A DNA stretch of 64,000 nucleotides. It comes from Riptortus pedestris (lineage: Eukaryota; Arthropoda; Insecta; Hemiptera; Alydidae). Where the stretch lies: positions 58,183,501-58,247,500 of the forward strand of contig CM032232.1 in NCBI GenBank assembly GCA_019009955.1, read 5' to 3'. Numbering within the stretch: position 1 is the first letter of the stretch; the number at the start of each line of letters is the position of its first letter. Under the pieces are notes generated by a model. It was not told where the DNA came from. It worked only from the letters and a program-made list of their open reading frames with translations, and did no database searches. Shown here in pieces: positions 1 through 11,790 of the stretch. The position numbers were made by a program, and so were the translations under genes.

Positions 1-925
1 GGCCCGTCTTATATTAACCGAGATATTTTGAATTTTCAATTATTCCCTGCTTTAACCTCCTCCCTTAAAGCTTTATCTGCCAATACCTAATATACATAAT
101 CTTTAGTTGTCCATGAAACTACATGACCTATCAAGTGTGGTCTTAATACAATAAGAAGAATACATTTTCGAACGTAAAATCTTAAATGGAGACACCACAC
201 TGACAATAACGCCGAATATAGGACTCAGTAAATGTACAATTAAAACAATATTTGGAATTTAATCTTCGAATTATGTTGTTCAGGATATAATAGCTTATTA
301 GCTAATATTGCATGAGTAGTGTGGGTTTCCTGAAGGAAGAAAATAAAATAAATAACGAATGACTGGCTTAATATTTGATCTGCAAAATAATATTCAGGAC
401 AACCTATTCTACTATTTAATACTATCATTGGTCTTCCATGAAACAACTAAATATCGAGTGTGGTGTTCGTCAAATTAAAGTCATATAGCTTAGAACGTAA
501 AATCTTGAATGGTTGAGGTCATGACAAAAAATATGTGCACAAATCTCATTCATTAAAAGTTCAATATAAACAATATTTGGCACTTAAGCTTCGGATAAAA
601 TAGTTCACGATATAACACCTTGTTAATATAACATGATTAGGAGTGGGTGTTAACCAAAGGCTGAAAACTAAAAAATGCAAATGTCTAGGTTAAAATTCAT
701 GATGCAGCTAAATGTATGTATAACAAAATGTTTAAAAAAATTAAGTTGCAATAAGTTGTAACCATACAATTTTTCGATCTGACATATAATAACGGAGATA
801 TTTGGACTTTTCAAAATTCCCTCCTTCGATTACAGCCGTTAATGAACTTGATCTTTTTTTTGTCCATAAAAACTTGGTTTTTGGTAACGATTTAACAAAA
901 ATTGTGATCACTAGAGCATTCGCTT

Positions 926-964
<39 letters not shown>
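1..964 (-). mobile_element. Long family A copy, reverse, cut by the window edge
   Basis: Contains reverse-orientation blocks: ACCGAGATATTTTGAATTTT at 20, AACAATATTTGGCACTTAAG near 570, ATAATAACGGAGATATTTGG near 787, then ends at (TA)n 929-964. Two related halves (about 160-480) reflect the internal duplication. Right flank after the microsatellite is not family A. Confidence 0.55.
929..964. repeat. (TA)n microsatellite
   Basis: About 18 TA units at the centre of a reverse family A copy. Confidence 0.95.
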
Positions 965-970
<6 letters not shown>

Positions 971-1435
971 TATAAAGAAATAGCATTATTGAATACTAAT
1001 GGAATCCCTTGCAGCTGGAAGTTCGATAGTATTAGTTTATTTAGTCATATTATTCGAAATAGGTCTAAGAACAGCTAACCTGAGAGAATGGGACTGTTTC
1101 TTTAATATGTAATAACATTCTTCTTGTTCATGTTAAGATGATATTAATTTATCTAGAATGTGCTTTATTTCGACGAGTCGATACAAATGGACGGCGTAGT
1201 GAAAAAGTTAAACGGAGGATAAGAAAGGTTCGCAATCTCTAAATTTCTTGGCACACGATGTTCGTAACCACGCCATACTCCCTTGCTTTATAATTATCCA
1301 TATTAGGGAGTCTCATTGAAGCTATTGACCCCATCATCTGACGGAAGCTGTAGACGTCATATTCAAACTAAGTCTATTTTAGGCCTGGCCGCCAACACAT
1401 CCTCTCCCATGATTTATTTTTGTGGACGTCGATAG

Positions 1436-1437
<2 letters not shown>

Positions 1438-1488
<51 letters not shown>

Positions 1489-1498
1489 CATATATATA
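1438..1498. repeat. (TA)n microsatellite with CA interruptions
   Basis: Start of a forward family A copy whose left arm is missing. Confidence 0.95.
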
Positions 1499-2350
1499 TT
1501 TGTCTTTTACCGCTCTTGTGATGGCAGTTTTTGTTTGAAAGTCATGAAACTCTATGTAAAAGCGTTTCATGTAAAAGTTAACATAAAGACCGTTAACGGC
1601 TCAAATCGGACAAGGAGAGGGTTTAGAGAGTGAATTTCAAAAATTCGAAATATTTCCGTTGTTATACGTTGGATCGAAAAATTGTATAGAACAAATCTTA
1701 TCGTAAATCTTGTGCTCTAAAAATGTGTTGTATATGTTTTTTTCAAAAACTTGTTTATGAATATATGCATTTTTTAATTTTCAGCCTTCAGTAAACTCCC
1801 GCTTCTATTTATGTCATATTGACAATAAGCTGTTATATCATGGATAGCTTTATTCCAAGCTTAAATATCAAATATTGTCTTTATTGATATTTTACTTTGA
1901 GAGATACATGTAAATAAGTAGTGTGATGATATCAAAATTTTCCTGTTTTGACTCAAAAATGTTTGTTTGTTCTATGCCATCTCGATATTTGACAGGTTCA
2001 TTCAAATATTATGTACATATTAGTTAATCGCTGAAATCAGTCCCGAAACGGGGGAGTTTAGAGGGAGGGGGGGTGCGAAAATTTGAAATATCTCTATTAT
2101 AATGGGCGGAATAGAAAAATGTTATGGAACCAATCTTATTGAAATATTGATGTGCTACAATTGTTGACCTACACATTTATTCGTAGGTCAAATATTAAAC
2201 AATTTATTCGTTTTTCTTGTTTTCAGCCTTGAGTAAACCCCTATTTCTACTAATCGGATTTTTTAAATTAGAAATAGAGAATATATGGTGAGATTGGATC
2301 ACCACTGTGGGGAATCTGTTATGTTTACGTAGCCCCAGAGGGACTGACTC
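1440..2350 (+). mobile_element. Long family A copy, forward, left arm missing
   Basis: From the (TA)n tract through TTACCGCTCTTGTGATGGC to TTTACGTAGCCCCAGAGGG. It holds two diverged versions of the AATATCTCCGTTATTAT...CTTCAGTAAACCCC block (about 1,570-1,800 and 2,030-2,250). Confidence 0.65.
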
Positions 2351-2745
2351 GGAAAATACTCTTGAACATTTACTGTACAATTGCTTACTAAGAACACCAC
2401 TCCGACTAGCTTTGCAACAAGAAATTATAGACAAAGGAAATGCCCAAAAGACCAAAACATCTTATCTGAAAAAAAGTACACATTTTTACTTAAAAGTTAC
2501 TCAAAACGCATACTACTGACAATAGACACAATGAATAAAGTACTGGTAAATAAATAAATAATCTTGGGCTTCTGTAATCAACAATTATTATAACCATCAA
2601 TGTAATGATAACAGTTAGGTATGTCCTGAATGAAAAAGAAATGAAGTTGAAGGTCTTTTATAAACCTAAACTCGATCTTCAAAGTTGGTATTCTCTCAGC
2701 TGGAAGTGAATTGTATGTGTATTGTATTGCAGGTTGAGGAAAAAC

Positions 2746-2925
2746 TCCGCAGTAAAAATTTATTGATGCGACAGAGTTCTTTCGAGGCAGTGGATCATCG
2801 TCAGTGCCCGGGCGTCTTGGATGTTTACCTGACGGCCCTTAGGACTGGGGCCAAGACGTTCGGGCACTGACTATGTAACACTACATCGAAAGAGCTCAGT
2901 CTCCTCAATAGATTCTTACTGCGGA
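2746..2925. repeat. Foldback, 75-bp arms
   Basis: Left arm 2,746-2,820 (TCCGCAGTAAAAATTTATTG...GGGCGTCTTGG) and right arm 2,851-2,925 pair without length change but with a number of mismatches; a 30-nt loop separates them. It ends 14 bp before the family A copy at 2,940. Confidence 0.8.
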
Positions 2926-2939
2926 AGTGTGTCCATTTT

Positions 2940-3235
2940 AGCAGATTTCCCTCAAGGGAAATCAGCTATTGAGGTTGTACTCATGACGGAATTTTCTATT
3001 TTTTTCTTCAAATGTACATCGATCGATTTATTATAAATATTGTTCTATACATTTATTCTCTATCTTGAACATTAACCGAGATATTTGCATTTTTATGAAA
3101 TGGGGGGAGTTTCCCGCAAAAAGCTAGTTCGGCCAATTCCGTAACTGTTCGGCTGTCGTATGGAGATTTCTCTGTTGTATAACTTCACTTGGGAAATCTG
3201 CTTAGTTTACGCAGCCCCTGCGTGACGGACTTTTT
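2940..3235 (+). mobile_element. Family A element, forward, 296-bp deletion derivative
   Basis: Both termini are intact, AGCAGATTTCCC and GCGTGACGGACTTTTT, but the middle is reduced; there is no (TA)n. The shared segment around TTCGGCCAATTCCGTAACTG links it to the copy at 25,946. Confidence 0.75.
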
Positions 3236-3364
3236 CCTCTACCTGCAATATAAACTCGATCTGTTTAGTTTTTAAGTCAACACAAGCTAGATATATCTAA
3301 TGAGAGGAATGAGATTATTAAATAGGATATTTATAGTAATATTAAATTTTGATTTCAAATTAAC

Positions 3365-3906
3365 ACTCAGATTATTTGGACTGAAATGTTTTGAAAAGTG
3401 ATCGCGTAAAATCTATTTTGGATATAAATTTATGCCAATGACTTAAATAAATATTCAGATTATTTGGACTGAAATGTTTTGAAAAGTAATCGAGTAAAGC
3501 CTATTTTAGATATAAATTTATGCCAATGATTTAAATAAATATTCAGATTATTTGGACTGAAATGTTTTGAAAAGTAATCGAGTAAAGCCTATTTTAGATA
3601 TAAATTTATGCCAATGATTTAAATACATATTCAGATTATTTGGACTGAAATGTTTTGAAAAGTAATCGAGTAAAGCCTATTTTAGATATAAATTTATGCC
3701 AATGATTTAAATACATATTCAGATTATTTGGACTGAAATGTTTTGAAAAGTAATCGAGTAAAGCCTATTTTAGATATAAATTTATGCCAATGATTTAAAT
3801 AAATATTCAGATTATTTGGACTGAAATGTTTTGAAAAGTAATCGAGTAAAGCCTATTTTAGATATAAATTTATGCCAATGATTTAAATACATATTCAGAT
3901 TATTTT
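3365..3906 (+). repeat. Tandem array of an 88-bp unit (six copies)
   Basis: ATTATTTGGACTGAAATG starts at 3,371, 3,459 and 3,547 and recurs every 88 bp until 3,899, where a seventh unit is broken. The first copy is the most diverged and the rest are nearly identical, suggesting recent expansion. AT-rich, no ORF. Confidence 0.9.
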
Positions 3907-4284
3907 TAAATAACAGCTTCACTCCAGTGAAGGAAGCATTGAAAAATTTTATTAACAGAACAATCCGTTTTCAGTTCAACAGTTCACAAACCCATTTATA
4001 CTAGTTTCAATGTGACGTCTGTTCGTACGAACGTACCTCTCACATAAATCAAAACGGCTAGACTTAGATTATTAAAATTTCATACTTGGGATCGATGTAA
4101 CGTCTAATTGTGTACCTTCCAATTTGATCGAATTGGAAGGTTTGAGGAGCGAAAATAAAAATTTAATTTTTTTTTCCCGCTCGTATTGCATTGGAACGGA
4201 AATATCTTATATCATTTTCAAATTAAATGTAACGAAACAGTTTGTTTATTTTATTTAATAGGAGTACATGAAAATTATTTGGTA

Positions 4285-4425
4285 CTTATATCAGATTTTT
4301 TGAAAAGTAATGGGGTAATATCTTTTTTGGATAACGGTATTAGATCATTATTTCAAATAAACATTTCGAATATTTATACCGAAATTGTTTTAAAAGTTAT
4401 GCCTATTTTGGTTACTGATAGAAGT
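4285..4425 (+). repeat. Diverged monomers related to the 88-bp array
   Basis: TTTTTTGAAAAGTAATGGGG and ACCGAAATTGTTTTAAAAGT-TATGCCTATTTTGG resemble GTTTTGAAAAGTAATCGAG...AAGCCTATTTTAG of the array 400 bp upstream. An 80-codon open frame here is judged non-coding. Confidence 0.45.
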
Positions 4426-4439
4426 TGAAAAAAAGTGCT

Positions 4440-6200
4440 TGAATCGATTTGTTTTGAATGGAAACGCGTTTCAATCTTCGGCCTTCTTGCTTTATATGCA
4501 AGCTAAAATTAAATGATAATATAATCAAATTCAAATTACTGATTGAATTATGTGTGCATAAAAGAAGAAGACAGATAGATAGTGTAAGCGTTGGCGTGAT
4601 GAAATAAGCGCATATAATGAGTGTTGTAAATAGAAATGGCAGTGTAAGATTGGAGTTGCCGGCGGCCATCATAGGAGGCCAAGGTTTTTCAAGGGCGCTG
4701 CAGTCACGGCGAAAAAAAATCAAACAAAACTTTATTACTGACTCGGGGCTCTTCACTTGACTCGATTAGTGTCCGTATTATCAATTAGCGCTTCAAATTT
4801 GAACAAAAATAAAAATCAGATAAAATTCGTTGCCTATAATAACAGGGGAGGCTCCTAAGGCGATGAGTTGACCATTATACACCGGTAAACAATTATCTCT
4901 TTGGATAGTATTCTATTACATCAAACGCAATCATCATTAAGATGAAACGGCCTGATCAAAATGGATATATAATATAACTGATTGAGGGCGGGGATGGCGA
5001 ATGGATTGAGGAAGAACTCAGCAAAGGGATAATAATAAATTGGGGGAGGGAACGGAGGGGTTTTTAGTAGTTTTTATCTCGAGGCAGCGTTATCTCTTTG
5101 CCTACCTCCGGGCCAGTGTACAACGTTCCTTGTCTAAGGTGTGCCCCGGCCATAAAATGAGGTATAGGTTTGGTCGTTAGGAAGCGGCAAACACCACTAT
5201 CGCCCCGCTTCATCGCCGCCAAAAACGACCACGACCAAAAGGCCAAAAAAGAAGGGAAAATAGAAGAGCTCGTGTGAAACCGAGTCTTGACCAGTTGGAA
5301 AAAAAAATCACTGTCCGGAGGCAGCAGCTAAGGGTTTATCGCCCGTTCAAGTCTCCCTCGGACTTTCCATTCATACCTCCAACTCTTTTATTTATTTATT
5401 TTTTACTCTTCAAATCATGTTTATTTAACACTCATTCAGTGAACGACTCTCATCTTGTCATTCTAACTCTTCACAAGTATTATATAGAGGGCATCGTCTT
5501 CAGGACTCCTTTTAAAATGGTGGCGTCTAACTTTGTTGAAGGATCATACCTTGCCAGTAGAGGTGAACCCAATTACAGGACCTTTTTGAACAACTTAATA
5601 ACTTTGTTCTTCTTATTACGGACCCAAAATTCATATATTCTTCATACTTTAATGGCTGTTGTTGGCAACAAAAACTCAGCAGAATGCACGTTGCAACGGC
5701 TGTAAGAGATGACTTCATAACTGTAACTAAACAGTATGTTGTTAAATTTAACAATTTTTTTTAGTATAGTTAAATCTAACATAAAATTTTCTTGGGACAT
5801 TATAAATTGATGATCATTATTTGTAGAAAAAGAATGGCCTCTGAAGAGGTGCTTTATGAGCCACCTGTAGAATATGAAGGGGATTTATTAATAAAGTCTT
5901 TGAATAAAAAAGGAGTTTATTTTTTTGTTTCTTGCCAATATAGTATGAAGTATAACAAATTTAAGACGCCAATGATCACGTTGATTTGTATCAATCAAAG
6001 GAGAGATTCACCGCCTTACAGACACGAACTCACTAAGTAAAATCCTTAATCTCACCCTATTTAGAAGAGAAGAAGTAGTTGTAACGAGGTTACGAATTGG
6101 CCATTTACGAATGACTCACACTTACTTACTGAATACGACGAACTCTACTTCCTCTACACTGTAACTGTAGACTTCCAATAAAACATATAATAGCTGACTG
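4440..6200. other. Mostly single-copy stretch with a GC-richer core
   Basis: No repeat of the families above was recognised. From about 4,980 to 5,370 the base composition is clearly richer in G+C (CTACCTCCGGGCCAGTGTAC, CCCCGCTTCATCGCCGCC) than the surroundings. Open frames of 60-143 codons overlap here on both strands, but none shows a domain or convincing splice signals. Could hold regulatory sequence or an unrecognised exon. Confidence 0.4.
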
Positions 6201-6204
6201 CTAT

Positions 6205-6335
6205 CTAAGGGCTCACATAGACCTACCATCGCTCCAGTCGCGATTGACGCGAGTTAATCTCACCCTTCCTACCCTGTAGATAACCCGTCCCACTTAGGCT
6301 TAGTAGCACAAAGTTAACGTTAAGAAATAACATTA
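6205..6335 (+). mobile_element. SINE body fragment
   Basis: CCTGTAGATAACCCGTCCCA, CTTAGGCTTAGTAGCACAAA and GTTAACGTTAAGAAATAAC match the shared SINE 3' body. Confidence 0.55.
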
Positions 6336-6867
6336 GCTTTCAGGTAGAGGTGTTATCAGGGACTGTCTTTGTTGGGATTCAGAGAGGTAGATAAGTGGAC
6401 TACCAACTTGCTTCGATAGGTGGTTCAATGAATTTTCTATAATCGAAATAAATATGAGGTTATCTACCTTCCATTTCCTATATCCTAGATTCGAAGTAAT
6501 GTAGAAGAGATTGTCCTCCAAAGTTCTCACGCCTGACGAAGGTTACCCAGTGAATCATCCAAACCGGAAGGAAAATTAGACAACAGGTCATGAAGGCAAC
6601 AACTTAGTTATTTCTTTTTAAAAGGATTGCATCAATTAAATGAATTCAAATTTCATGTTCAGTCAATACTACCAACATGAATATGATGTGCGGTGTATCA
6701 GTGAGGATGAGAAAATTGTGCCTCCCGCATGTATCAAAACTTTCAAACAAACATTTTTTCGGCAGCCCCTACTGCCATCATCAGGTGTTTAGAAAAGACG
6801 ATACCGGTACGTGGCGAACTTGCGGTAGTGATAGTTTTATCAACCCGATTAATATCAATTAAAGTTC

Positions 6868-7000
6868 TTCACGCAGGCGCTGCGTGAACTAAGCAGATAT
6901 CCCATGCGAAGGTTTACAATAGATAAATATACATACTGATAACACTACCGTGAATGTTAAGTGATCAAATAAAAACTGTAATGAGAAAGAGTTCAGTCAA
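6868..7000 (-). mobile_element. Family A outer-end fragment, reverse
   Basis: CTTCACGCAGGCGCTGCGTG-AACTAAGCAGATATCCC followed by the usual AATAGATAAATATACATACT segment, then interrupted by the non-LTR relic. Confidence 0.6.
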
Positions 7001-7025
7001 TTTACAATACAAACGGTAGGTGGAC

Positions 7026-7560
7026 CTATATTTCCTGCAATAAATGAGATTCTATTAAAAATGCCATAAGCCCTTTAATATATTCTTCATCGTTTCCAAG
7101 GAGTTTTCTTAACCTTGGTTTGAGGTTCGTAGCTTTTCTTGGAAGATTGTATTTTTTACAATTAAGAAAAAGATGTGAAACAGAAAGAGAAACATTACAG
7201 CAGTCGCAAGGTGGTGGGAAGAAGCATTTCAATAAATAACTATGGGTTAATTTGGTGTGTCAAATTCAAATATGGGCAAAATCAACTTCCTTCTTTCGGA
7301 TTTTTCTGCTTCCAGTTTTCCAGGGTGGGGTAATTTCTTTAATATATCGCAATGTGTTTTCATGTTTCTTCGACCAGTCCGGACTTCCACCTTTGAAATA
7401 TGAGTTTTGGAAATTCTAGTTTCCAATCCTCTGGGGAGATGAAACGAACTTCCAAATCCGCCATTTCATTATCTTGCAAACGAAAATGTGAAGGGACCCA
7501 AACAAGCGATGTATTTTTCTTTGAGGTTTTTATTTGACGTTTTGCTAGGTTTGTGAGGAA
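7026..7560 (-). pseudogene. Decayed non-LTR retrotransposon ORF2 end: RNase H plus C-terminal zinc motif
   Basis: On the minus strand the 3' end of a retrotransposon polymerase gene is readable with frame breaks. Near 7,505-7,430 it reads SLVWVPSHFRLQDNEMADLE, the RNase H signature WVPSH-x-G-x-x-x-NE-x-AD. After at least one frameshift and stop it reads RKKEVDFAHI, a stop, IRHTKLTHSYLLKC, then PPPCDCCNVSLSVSHLFLNC, the P-x-C-x2-C-x8-H-x4-C motif that follows RNase H in I/Jockey-type LINEs. It closes LRKLLGNDEEYIKGLMAFLI...LLQEI and a stop at 7,026, again typical of that clade. Frameshifts, internal stops and absence of the reverse transcriptase make it a dead 5'-truncated copy. It interrupts a family A fragment (6,868-7,000). 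Clade I or a close relative is inferred from motif order. Confidence 0.8.
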
Positions 7561-7925
7561 ACATCGTTTGGCAGGACTGAAGTGAGCTGTATAAGCCTGA
7601 GGTTATGAGCCTAGTCGCAATTATCCTATATCTGTATCAAAATGTTTTGATTCACTTCGTTTAAAATTATTTCTTTTGAAAATAATATGAATGATACTGA
7701 ACCATTTTGTTTTTACCTGCAATAGGTACGGAGACATTTTCGTATTTTTATTTTCGTCCTATGCATGAGATACATGTTTTGTGTGACCTTATCAATAAAG
7801 GTTTCATTTTTTATACTCGAAAATATTTATTTGATAAATACTCTACACGATTTTTAACCGATTATGCAACTCATAAAATTATACCCCTTGGCGGATGAAA
7901 TCGGAACAGGAAGAGCCTCCAATAA

Positions 7926-8145
7926 ACTCAATTTAATTTACAATAAGATTAATTCTATACAATTTTTCGATCCGACGCATAATAACGGAGATATTTTGAA
8001 TTTTCAAAAATCCCCCCTTTAAACCCCCCTCCCACTGGTTCGATTCCAGCCATTAACGAACTTGATCTCCCTTTTTACGTAAAACGCTTAAATATGAAGT
8101 TTGGTAACGATCAAACAAAAATTGCGACTGCTAGAGCGTTAACAG

Positions 8146-8204
<59 letters not shown>
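7926..8204 (-). mobile_element. Family A fragment, reverse
   Basis: Central block TTTTTCGATCCGACGCATAA to GCGACTGCTAGAGCGTTAAC and (TA)n (8,148-8,204). Beyond the microsatellite the sequence changes to an unrelated SINE-like segment. Confidence 0.65.
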
Positions 8205-8205
<1 letters not shown>

Positions 8206-8330
8206 TTGTCTGTCCACGTGGGGTTTCATACTTGGATGGAAGACTATTTCGTGTAAGTGGCTACCAGCAGCTGTGACATAGTTGCTAGGAACCCTGGGCT
8301 CACATTTCCCCTCATGCAGTTATTAATTAA
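8206..8330 (+). other. SINE-like segment with a 5S-rRNA-like box
   Basis: GGTTTCATACTTGGATGGAA-GACT shares TACTTGGATGG with the internal control region of 5S rRNA. The rest does not match. It could be a relic of a 5S-derived SINE; weak. Confidence 0.25.
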
Positions 8331-8699
8331 GTAAATTTATAATTATAATTAGGTATTTTGAGCATATCTCAGCTGGAGGTTGCTTTTTGGCCTTTAACAA
8401 GGTTGTCAGGCCGATGTGCCTTTATGATTAGAGATTAGTGCCCGTATGACAGCAACTCAGGTATTACCAATGACATTTGATGAAATCTATTGTGCTCTTT
8501 GGAGAGATATGGACTGAATGAATTATTATATTTACTTATGTTATATCCCGGTCTGAAGGCCGAAGATAAAACCATTTGAGCTACGCGTGAGGTTCCCATG
8601 GTTAGTTTGATGTAGGCATTCCTTGTTTGATTCTCAATTGCATTGGGAATCTTCCATTTAACTTTTCGGGGCTCAGGCGACCAGTGTGAGCTTAAGCTG

Positions 8700-8895
8700 T
8701 TGGTCATAATCCACCTGGCAAACCTAAAGTTCTGGGTTCGATACCGGCGTGGGCAATAAGAATTTACTCAATGACTAATAAAATAATGTACGTGGTACCA
8801 CTCTGGCTAGAAAAGAGTAACTTGTTGTTGAAGTTCCCTCTTAGCTTTCCCTTCCCGAATAGCCTTAGTCGCATAAATTAGTTGTAAATAAACAT
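8700..8895 (+). mobile_element. tRNA-derived SINE
   Basis: A pol III B-box GGTTCGATACC at 8,734-8,744 is followed by GCAATAAGAATTTACTCAAT, CACTCTGGCTAGAAAAGAGT and TAGCCTTAGTCGCATAAATT. The same body occurs at 6,205, 22,855, 40,994, 43,975, 44,595 and 55,630. A clear A-box was not identified. Confidence 0.65.
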
Positions 8896-9164
8896 TAGCT
8901 CCTACCCATCGGAACTGGGGGGAGAGGCCACAGCTTGGTGCTAACAGAACTATAATTGATTCGCAACGCAGAAGATTAGATCTATGTGCAGTGGTTAAGG
9001 CCTAAGCGGCTAGGAACGCCTCTCCTTGCTCGTCCTTCTTAGCGTTCTCTAAACATCTCCAGCTTACACCAATCAATCTACAATGAATTGTGTTAGACTT
9101 CTACATATGGGAATAGAGTGCGCAATGTAATTTCATCATGTTTTTAATTATGATAGACGTCGTT

Positions 9165-9770
9165 CCACGGGCAAACTCACATCGGCTTATACTGATAAAT
9201 CAGATACCCGCGTATAGGTTAATACTGGTGAATCAGATGCATCGGTTTATACTTACAAATCAGATATATAGGTTAATACTGATGAGTCATATACATCGTT
9301 TCATGCCGATAACTCAGATTTTAGGTTAGTACTGATGAATTAGATTCATCGACTGAAACTGATAAATCAGATATATGGGTTAATACTGATGAGTCAGATC
9401 CATCAGCTTATACTGATAAATCGGATATATTATAGGTTAATACTGATGAGTCATATACATCGTTTCATACCGATAACTCAGATTTTAGGTTAGTACTGAT
9501 GAGTTAGATTCGTCGACTGATACTGATAAATCAGATATATGGGTTAATACTGATGAGTCAGATCCATCAGCTTATACTGATAAATCGGATATATTATAGG
9601 TTAATACTGATGAGTTTGACGAATCGGCTTATACTGGTGAGTTTGATAGATCGGTTTACACCGATAGGTAAGGTATGTCGGTTTGTACTGGTGCATCTGA
9701 TACACTGGCGTACATCTATAAGTATGGTAAGTCGATTCATACGCCTGATAAACCGAAGAGTTTTAAAATT
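9165..9770 (+). repeat. 27-bp minisatellite with a 164-bp higher-order repeat
   Basis: Units of the form TTATACTGATAAATCAGATA...GGTTAATACTGATGAGTC repeat about every 27 bp. A block containing CATATACATCGTTTCAT (9,284) recurs at 9,448, and GTTAATAC at 9,379 recurs at 9,543, giving a 164-bp higher-order period (six units). Since 27 is a multiple of three, both strands have open frames with 9-residue periodicity (for example HRLILINQI), but stops interrupt them. Confidence 0.85.
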
Positions 9771-10147
9771 ACAGAGTAATTTCAATTTTTCCAATAACAC
9801 AAAAAAATCCTGGCGTGCATGTTTTTAATAGAGTGTACACACTCGGGCGATTATGAAGCAGTGTCCGGAAGAGGAAGAATCACGTGGGATCAGATATTTA
9901 TCCTGATGCTCGAGAAGCAGTAGAACAAGATTTACACACCCTTACTTCATAGATTATCAAAGAATATTAAAGACAACGCAAAAAAGGCAACCATCGATTA
10001 AAATCTTCAAGATGAAAACATCAATAGCTACAAAAAGTAAATACATCGCCTCACAACTACCAATATATATTCAAGGCTATTTGTACTATTCTTGCAAGTA
10101 TTTACCACGTTAGTTATGCAATAATTTAATTGCTATTTATCATCATG

Positions 10148-10800
10148 TTCTAAAGGCTCTGCCTTGTAGTTGCCACCATTGTGTTCTTTCAGAAACTGCC
10201 CTTTTCATAATATTTAACCCACCCAAATCCATAACATGGTTGATGCCTTCAAAATAGGAGTTTCTAAGCATCCCTCTTCCGTTTGCACAAGGACCTTGCC
10301 TTCTAATATATTTGTGATGAAGTCGTTGTGCCTCTTATGATATGCCTATGAACATTCACTCTCCTTTTTTCCACAGCCTTGATAAGACTGTTGCTTTCAC
10401 TTGCCTCATTAAGATCCACATTTCCATCGCTTCTAATCAAGTATAGTATAGTAGACTCCTGTATAGTTGGAGTCTCCTTTAGCGGAGACTCCAACTATAG
10501 AGGAGTAAAGCTGCAAACTCCATGCAAAATACAGTAAAATTTTTGTTGGTATCCTCCATGCATATTCGCTTATTAGTTAAAATGCTCCTTTTGACTTGGA
10601 AAGCTTGTTTAGAAAGTGCTATTATTCCATCGACTTCAACTCTACTGTCATTGTGTTCAGTGATGATGCTCCCAAGGTAACAAAACTCATTCACTTTTTC
10701 AAGTGTAATGTTTCCAATTCTAATATTTATATTTCATTGGCTTTCTTTTTTCTATACCACCAAAACTTTTATTTTATGTTCATTTATTGTTATTTATACA
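10148..10800 (-). pseudogene. Decayed non-LTR retrotransposon, C-terminal part of reverse transcriptase ORF
   Basis: Minus-strand reading gives, in order: HKIKVLVV then NINIRIGNITLEKVNEFCYL-GSIIT (about 10,790-10,650), VEVDGIIALSKQAFQVKRSI (about 10,600), KAVEKRRVNVHRHIIRG (about 10,340), FITNILEGKV, and after a frameshift SYFEGINHVMDLGG-LNIMKRAVSERTQWWQLQGRA with a stop near 10,148. This is the usual C-terminal succession of RTE/CR1-like 'endonuclease-reverse transcriptase' proteins: FCYLGS-x-IT, AK-x-AF-x-KR, KRR-x-x-x-x-G/RH, ILEGKV, MKRA-x-xR-x-xW-x-LQGRA. Stops and frameshifts show it is inactive; the catalytic palm is not present. Clade is inferred from recognisable motifs only. Confidence 0.75.
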
Positions 10801-11053
10801 CATTCCAAACAAGTATCAATAGTTATGCCTATTATGCGAGAAGATGCTATTTTTTCTAATCATCGTATCAAACATTACCCTCATATTTTGCTCTTTTCGT
10901 GTTATAAGTATTTAAGTATCAATTTTTAGGAATATTATATTAAAATATTTACTAGAGATTATTTTAATGTGTGCTTTATTCCTTTATTTTTCTAAACTTA
11001 TCATTCACATACCAATGAATAAAAAAGATAAGTACTATAAAGTAAACATTTTT

Positions 11054-11790
11054 TCCACGTACACTGATGACACGCCGGTGGTCTCACCATATTTCTAAAT
11101 AAAAACCCGATTGGTAGAAGTGAGAATTTTCGGAAGACTGAAGCAAGAACATAAGAATAACTCGCTTAATATTTGAGTTACGAAAAACTGTATAGAACAA
11201 AAGTTGTAGAGCATCAATAGACGACAAGATTGATTCTAAGGATTTTTTTTTTATGCTACTCATGACAACGGAGATATTTTTAATTTTTGAATCCTCCCTT
11301 TGAACTCCCCCCCCCATTTCATGTCCGATTTCAACCATTAACGAATATGAGTATTAAACTAAACGGATAAATATCAAGTTTAGTATAGATCAAATAAACA
11401 TTTTCAAGCCAAGAAATTAATTGATGGCGTCACACGCAATGTACTTGCACATCTCTCACCTATTAATGATCTCATGGAGCCAATATTGGGTATTTAAGGT
11501 TGTAATAAGACGTCGCATGATATATTGTCATATTATTTTAGTGCGATAACTAAAAGTGGGGCTCGCGTTAAGACTGCAAAATTTAAAAATGCATACATCT
11601 CAGTTAATAATGAGGGTAGAGAAAAGAGTATAGAAAAACATTTATAAAAAATACAATGTACTACAGGATTGGTTATATATGATTTTTCGATCCGACTAAT
11701 GTTGATGGAGTTATTTGAATTGTCTATTCACCCCCTCTAAGATCCTCCTCTCACAGTTTCGATTCAGCATATATCAAACTTCACCTTCAG
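11054..11790 (-). mobile_element. Long family A copy, reverse, both outer ends lost
   Basis: Includes TGACACGCCGGTGGTCTCAC, TAACTCGCTTAATATTTGAG, ACAACGGAGATATTTTTAAT and a second related block with GATCCGACTAATGTTGATGG. It shows the two-block long subfamily. Confidence 0.55.

Noticed and set aside
5274..5705. 143-codon plus-strand frame in single-copy sequence
   Set aside because: Starts in GC-richer DNA but soon becomes low-complexity Leu/Phe-rich AT sequence, with a 75-codon frame overlapping on the other strand. No signal, domain or splice support.
8206..8330. 5S rRNA gene
   Set aside because: Only an 11-nt box matches; the rest of the molecule is absent.
8734..8744. Functional tRNA gene
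   Set aside because: A good B-box is present, but no cloverleaf, acceptor stem or A-box could be drawn, and the same body recurs as a SINE elsewhere.
9138..9828. Frames with 9-residue periodic Leu/Ile-rich peptides
   Set aside because: By-product of a 27-bp minisatellite; frames exist on both strands and are broken by stops.
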